The notes under the pieces: model-generated | Seen by the model: the letters and a program-made list of their open reading frames with translations, nothing else | Databases searched by the model: none | What the model was told of the DNA's origin: nothing | Program-made: the position numbers and the translations under genes | Assembly (NCBI GenBank): GCA_028583405.1 | Contig: CM053256.1 | Location: forward strand, 11,172,494 to 11,236,493 | Direction of reading: 5' to 3' | Source: Pogonophryne albipinna | Lineage: Eukaryota > Chordata > Actinopteri > Perciformes > Artedidraconidae | Length of the DNA: 64,000 nt | Part shown: positions 60,565 through 64,000 of the stretch, in pieces | Position numbering within the stretch: the stretch's first letter is position 1 | Layout of the letters: each line of letters opens with the position of its first letter

Positions 60565-61622
60565 TAGTGCTGTCAAAATTATCGCGTTAACGGCGGTAAT
60601 TAATTTTTTTAATTAATTGCGTTAAAATATTTAACGCATTTAACGCATGTGCAGAATGGCCCGCCCCATACATCCCACCAGTGGCAGCGCCAGGGTATGG
60701 CTGGGGTAGGCTACACCCATACCAATAAATGGCTTAGCCCCTCCATGAAAAATGATGTTAAAATAAGCAAAATAAAGTCCGCCAACTCGCGCGGAGTAAA
60801 TTGCACAGACAGCAGTTAGTCAGATTGATTTCAGTAGCCACTTGTCTGGAAATACCGAAGACCAGAAACGATTTTGAAAACTTTTGTCACGTAGTGATCG
60901 TCTTCTCAATAGAACATCTTTGATAATGTCGGTGTTGTTGCAGGAAGTCCCGACGGAGAATACTTTTGCTGTAGTACAGGGGTGCACATAACTGGTACGC
61001 AGGTTATGTGCGTAATCTGAAACTTGTGTCACAAAGCGCATTTGCGTACCGACGTACTTGTGAAGCTTTTCCAGAAGGCGGTTAGATCACCGGACGACAG
61101 AGTCGGTCTCCGTGTGCACAGACAGGGCTGCTGTTAACGTCGGTCTGTACAACGGATTTGTGCCAAAACTACGCCAACCGGCTGCGGAGGGAGACTCTCC
61201 CCCCCCCCCCTTCACTGGAGAACTGCGCTAAAACAGCTGATCACAACGTTCGCACTCTGTGGTCACGAAGTACTCCACTAGCCGCCGCCGCCGCCCCCCC
61301 CCCCCCCCCCCCGTTCGACTTTCCTGAAGTACTCCCCGTTGATAGAAATCAACACGTAATGAATTAAGACCCCACGGTTTGATGATTGATAGGTGTGTGG
61401 GCTGTCTTTCATATTGACACGCAGAAAAATGTTATAATAAACATAGATACTGTATGTGAAATGGATATATCCGCCTTCTTTCATTTATCTTTCCATTCCC
61501 ACAACAATATACATAAAGAAATGGCATATTTTGGACATGGTTCGAATGGTGATTAATCATGATTAATTAATTTTTAAGCTGTGATTAATCTGATTAAAAA
61601 TGTTAATCGTTTGACAGCCCTA
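60565..61622. mobile_element. hAT-type element of the TAGKGCTGTCAAA family (1058 bp)
   Basis: The ends TAGTGCTGTCAAA and TTTGACAGCCCTA are flanked by GTTAATAT at 60557-60564 and 61623-61630. It is rich in TTAATTAAT near both ends and GC-rich in the centre, with a C tract at 61296-61312. No transposase is visible. Confidence 0.88.
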
Positions 61623-61630
61623 GTTAATAT

Positions 61631-62774
61631 GTCTTATATTATATTCAATGCCCTGCAGTAGGTATATCGATTGCAAAAGACTGATAGTCAAGGTATAGGG
61701 GAAGATGAAGGGGCGACAAACGTTTAAGAGACTCTTTAAAGATGACAGAGAGTAAGGAATACTCTATTACAGTATTACACATAAGAAAAAAGATACAGAG
61801 AGAAAGAGAAATAGAGAGGAGGGTGACTCAATCATCAAATCATCATACACTTCTGGCAGGCAGCTGATGAGGGAATGTGAGCGACTACTATCTCTTTTTT
61901 CCAAACCAACCCTCTACTTTATACAGGAGTGGTGGATAATTAAAAGATAGGCTGATAGCACGGGAGAGCAAGAGGGCCACTGTGACCTCATCTCTGTTCC
62001 CCACACGCTGACATAATTAAAATAGAGACTTTATGAAATCATTCTCCAGCATTCGTCCAACTGCAGTTTTTTTTCTTTTCTCTTTTCAACCACACTCACT
62101 TAATCAACGGAAAACATTTTCAGACTTAATTACTATGCTTAACAACACAGAAAAGCGGACCTGTTAAAGACACAGTTTTTTATAGGTGCAATCATGGGAG
62201 CCTTTTTATTGCTTCAGGCCAAGTATAGAGAGGTTCACTGTGTTATCGTGGTCTCTATATAACCAAAGCCAGCTCCTCAGGGGAGTTTTTACAGCAGTTA
62301 TTTCTTGTTCTGCTGTAATTATGGCTACTGTCATTTGTATTTCTAACCAGTAATGTGCATGTTTGCATGTTATCCTGGAAAACTGTGGCTTGTAGATGAT
62401 GATAGTCTGGCAAAGTAGAGCAAAGTGACCAAGCTATCTTTATAAATAGCTTGGTTACTTTGAGGCTTAACTTTCTATAGTGCAGATGTGTCTACTTTGC
62501 TTTACAGTGATGGAAGGTCTGTTGAGTTTATTTTAATTTATTGATTCAGTTTTCTGTAAGAGGTTTTCTTAAAGACTCTTTTGTGTTTGTGTCTCTTCAA
62601 ATCAAAGAGCTTAAATGGAACAAAAATACTTGTTGTCATTGACAGATCAATATAGAAAATCCTTAATCATTTAAACTACATCAACTACAGTATTTCATGT
62701 GGACGTATGAAGTCAAAAACATCTGAGTAAATCTATATGAACAAAATTCCTGTTTTACAATTGCAAATGCTTTC

Positions 62775-62864
<90 letters not shown>

Positions 62865-64000
62865 CCAACCTTCCTCATCCAGCACCAGTAACTTTTCTGC
62901 CATCTCCGCTGAACACTTTAACATATTATTAACATTTTAAACTGTATACCCCGGTTATCTAGGCCCTTTTTGTTTTTTTGTTGTTGTTTGATGTATATAT
63001 GTCACACTGTAGGACCTCGAGAAACGATATTTCGAGATTTCTGGATGTACAACATGTTGAATTATTGACAATAAAGCTGACGTTGACTTTGACTTTTGAC
63101 TTTTCACAAGTCAACCTAAGGTTTACACTCAGTGAGGATCTAATGGGGAAGGAAGGATGTTGGGTTCAGTAAGGCGGACTGTTGACTTGCTGCCACCTTA
63201 CATTGAACTTAAGGGGCATTCAGATGGAAACTGACCTCACCGAAAAACAACCAACATTGTCTGTTTGTTCAAAAGTCAGGCAAATAATGACTTTTATCTT
63301 TCAGAAGCAAAGGCAGAGATAGTGTGGTGCCGTTGTCATGCTGGAAACACAAACCCTCACAGTGCCTTGTGGAATTTCTTAAAAGCTTCTGTCATGGTAC
63401 ACTGGAGGAAGGCCAAATGCCAAAGAAACATCAGCTTTTCTCACCACAAAAATAAGAAAGTCTGAAATAAGTGTTTTTCAAAGCAGTCAAAATATTGAAA
63501 TGTGTGAAGAGTGAAGTAAAAGAAGTCTTTGATAAAAGAGGCTAGTGTGTGTAAAGGATGTGTAAGACTTCAAGTTGAGTTTTATCATTGAACCCATTTT
63601 AAACCTGCAGACACTGAAATAACAAAACTATCTGCAGAGGAAATAATTACAAAAGAGGTCTCATTCACCTTTTCAAGGTTTCATACTAAGGTTTAGGTAA
63701 AACTCTGTTATCAAACATTTGTTATGACTTCAACAAGGATGTAGAACTTTATGGAAGTTTTAATTTTAACTAAATGATAATAAGATAAATGAAGGCCACA
63801 ATTTGTTTGATTGACCTTTGCCAGCGAAGATTACCTGCCTGGATGTGTAAGAGTGAAACTGTTAATTAGAACACTCTGAAAATTATCATCATCAAGAGAT
63901 GAAATGTGAAAATGTCCCTCTAAAATGCGTTTCATTTGCTCAACCTTAAAATGGAAGTTCAAGCTTCTGTAATACAGGACCTGATTGGGTGCAGGGTTAG
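61631..64000. other. intergenic to window end, no supported gene
   Basis: Holds a (CA)n microsatellite at 62778-62862. A short segment near 63000-63100 (GTCACACTGTAGG, GACAATAAAGCTGACGTTGAC) looks like the tail of a repeat. I see no coding exon. Confidence 0.45.
62778..62862. repeat. (CA)n microsatellite
   Basis: About 85 bp of uninterrupted CA. Confidence 0.95.

Overview
The window is nuclear DNA from a teleost fish. The evidence is split vertebrate genes with GT-AG introns (STEAP4-type metalloreductase, short CRP/SAP-type pentraxins), very long CA/GT microsatellites, an L2-clade LINE tail, DIRS-type tyrosine-recombinase retroelements and many hAT transposons. I cannot name the species.

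Gene content is small. The last coding exon and 3' UTR of a plus-strand STEAP4-like gene lie at 196-1031. A complete minus-strand STEAP4-like gene (nine coding exons, 479 codons plus stop) lies at 49812-41411. The two are tail to tail. Between them are three complete plus-strand pentraxin genes (10854-13616, 16878-18345, 24021-25536), each with a non-coding first exon, a signal-peptide exon and three more coding exons, encoding 223-226 residues. Around them are pentraxin relics: a two-exon pseudogene at 2674-2938, an orphan promoter plus exon 1 near 19801-19874, and a signal-exon scrap at 22420-22436. The last two sit in a tandemly duplicated block of about 3 kb (18430-21290 and 21430-23690) that has a third partial copy at 39820-40370. 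The array has grown by repeated local duplication and loss.

Mobile DNA fills much of the rest. I resolved eleven hAT-type elements by terminal inverted repeats plus 8-bp target duplications, a TTAA-flanked MITE, a TA-flanked MITE, an L2 tail, a solo LTR and two DIRS-type retroelements. The first DIRS (about 4840-10200) is broken by two back-to-back hATs and an unidentified insert. The second (31683-38082, minus strand) keeps its inverted terminal repeats and an internal complementary region matching both outer ends. It is the third level of a nested stack at 26511-38671, which lies between pentraxin gene 3 and the minus-strand steap4 gene.

From 49813 to the right end I see no convincing gene, only microsatellites, hAT copies and a solo LTR. 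I saw no CRISPR array, rRNA or functional tRNA gene. The pentraxins are predicted secreted, calcium-dependent pattern-recognition or acute-phase proteins, and STEAP4 is a membrane ferric/cupric reductase linked to inflammation in mammals. A shared acute-phase role for the cluster is inference only.
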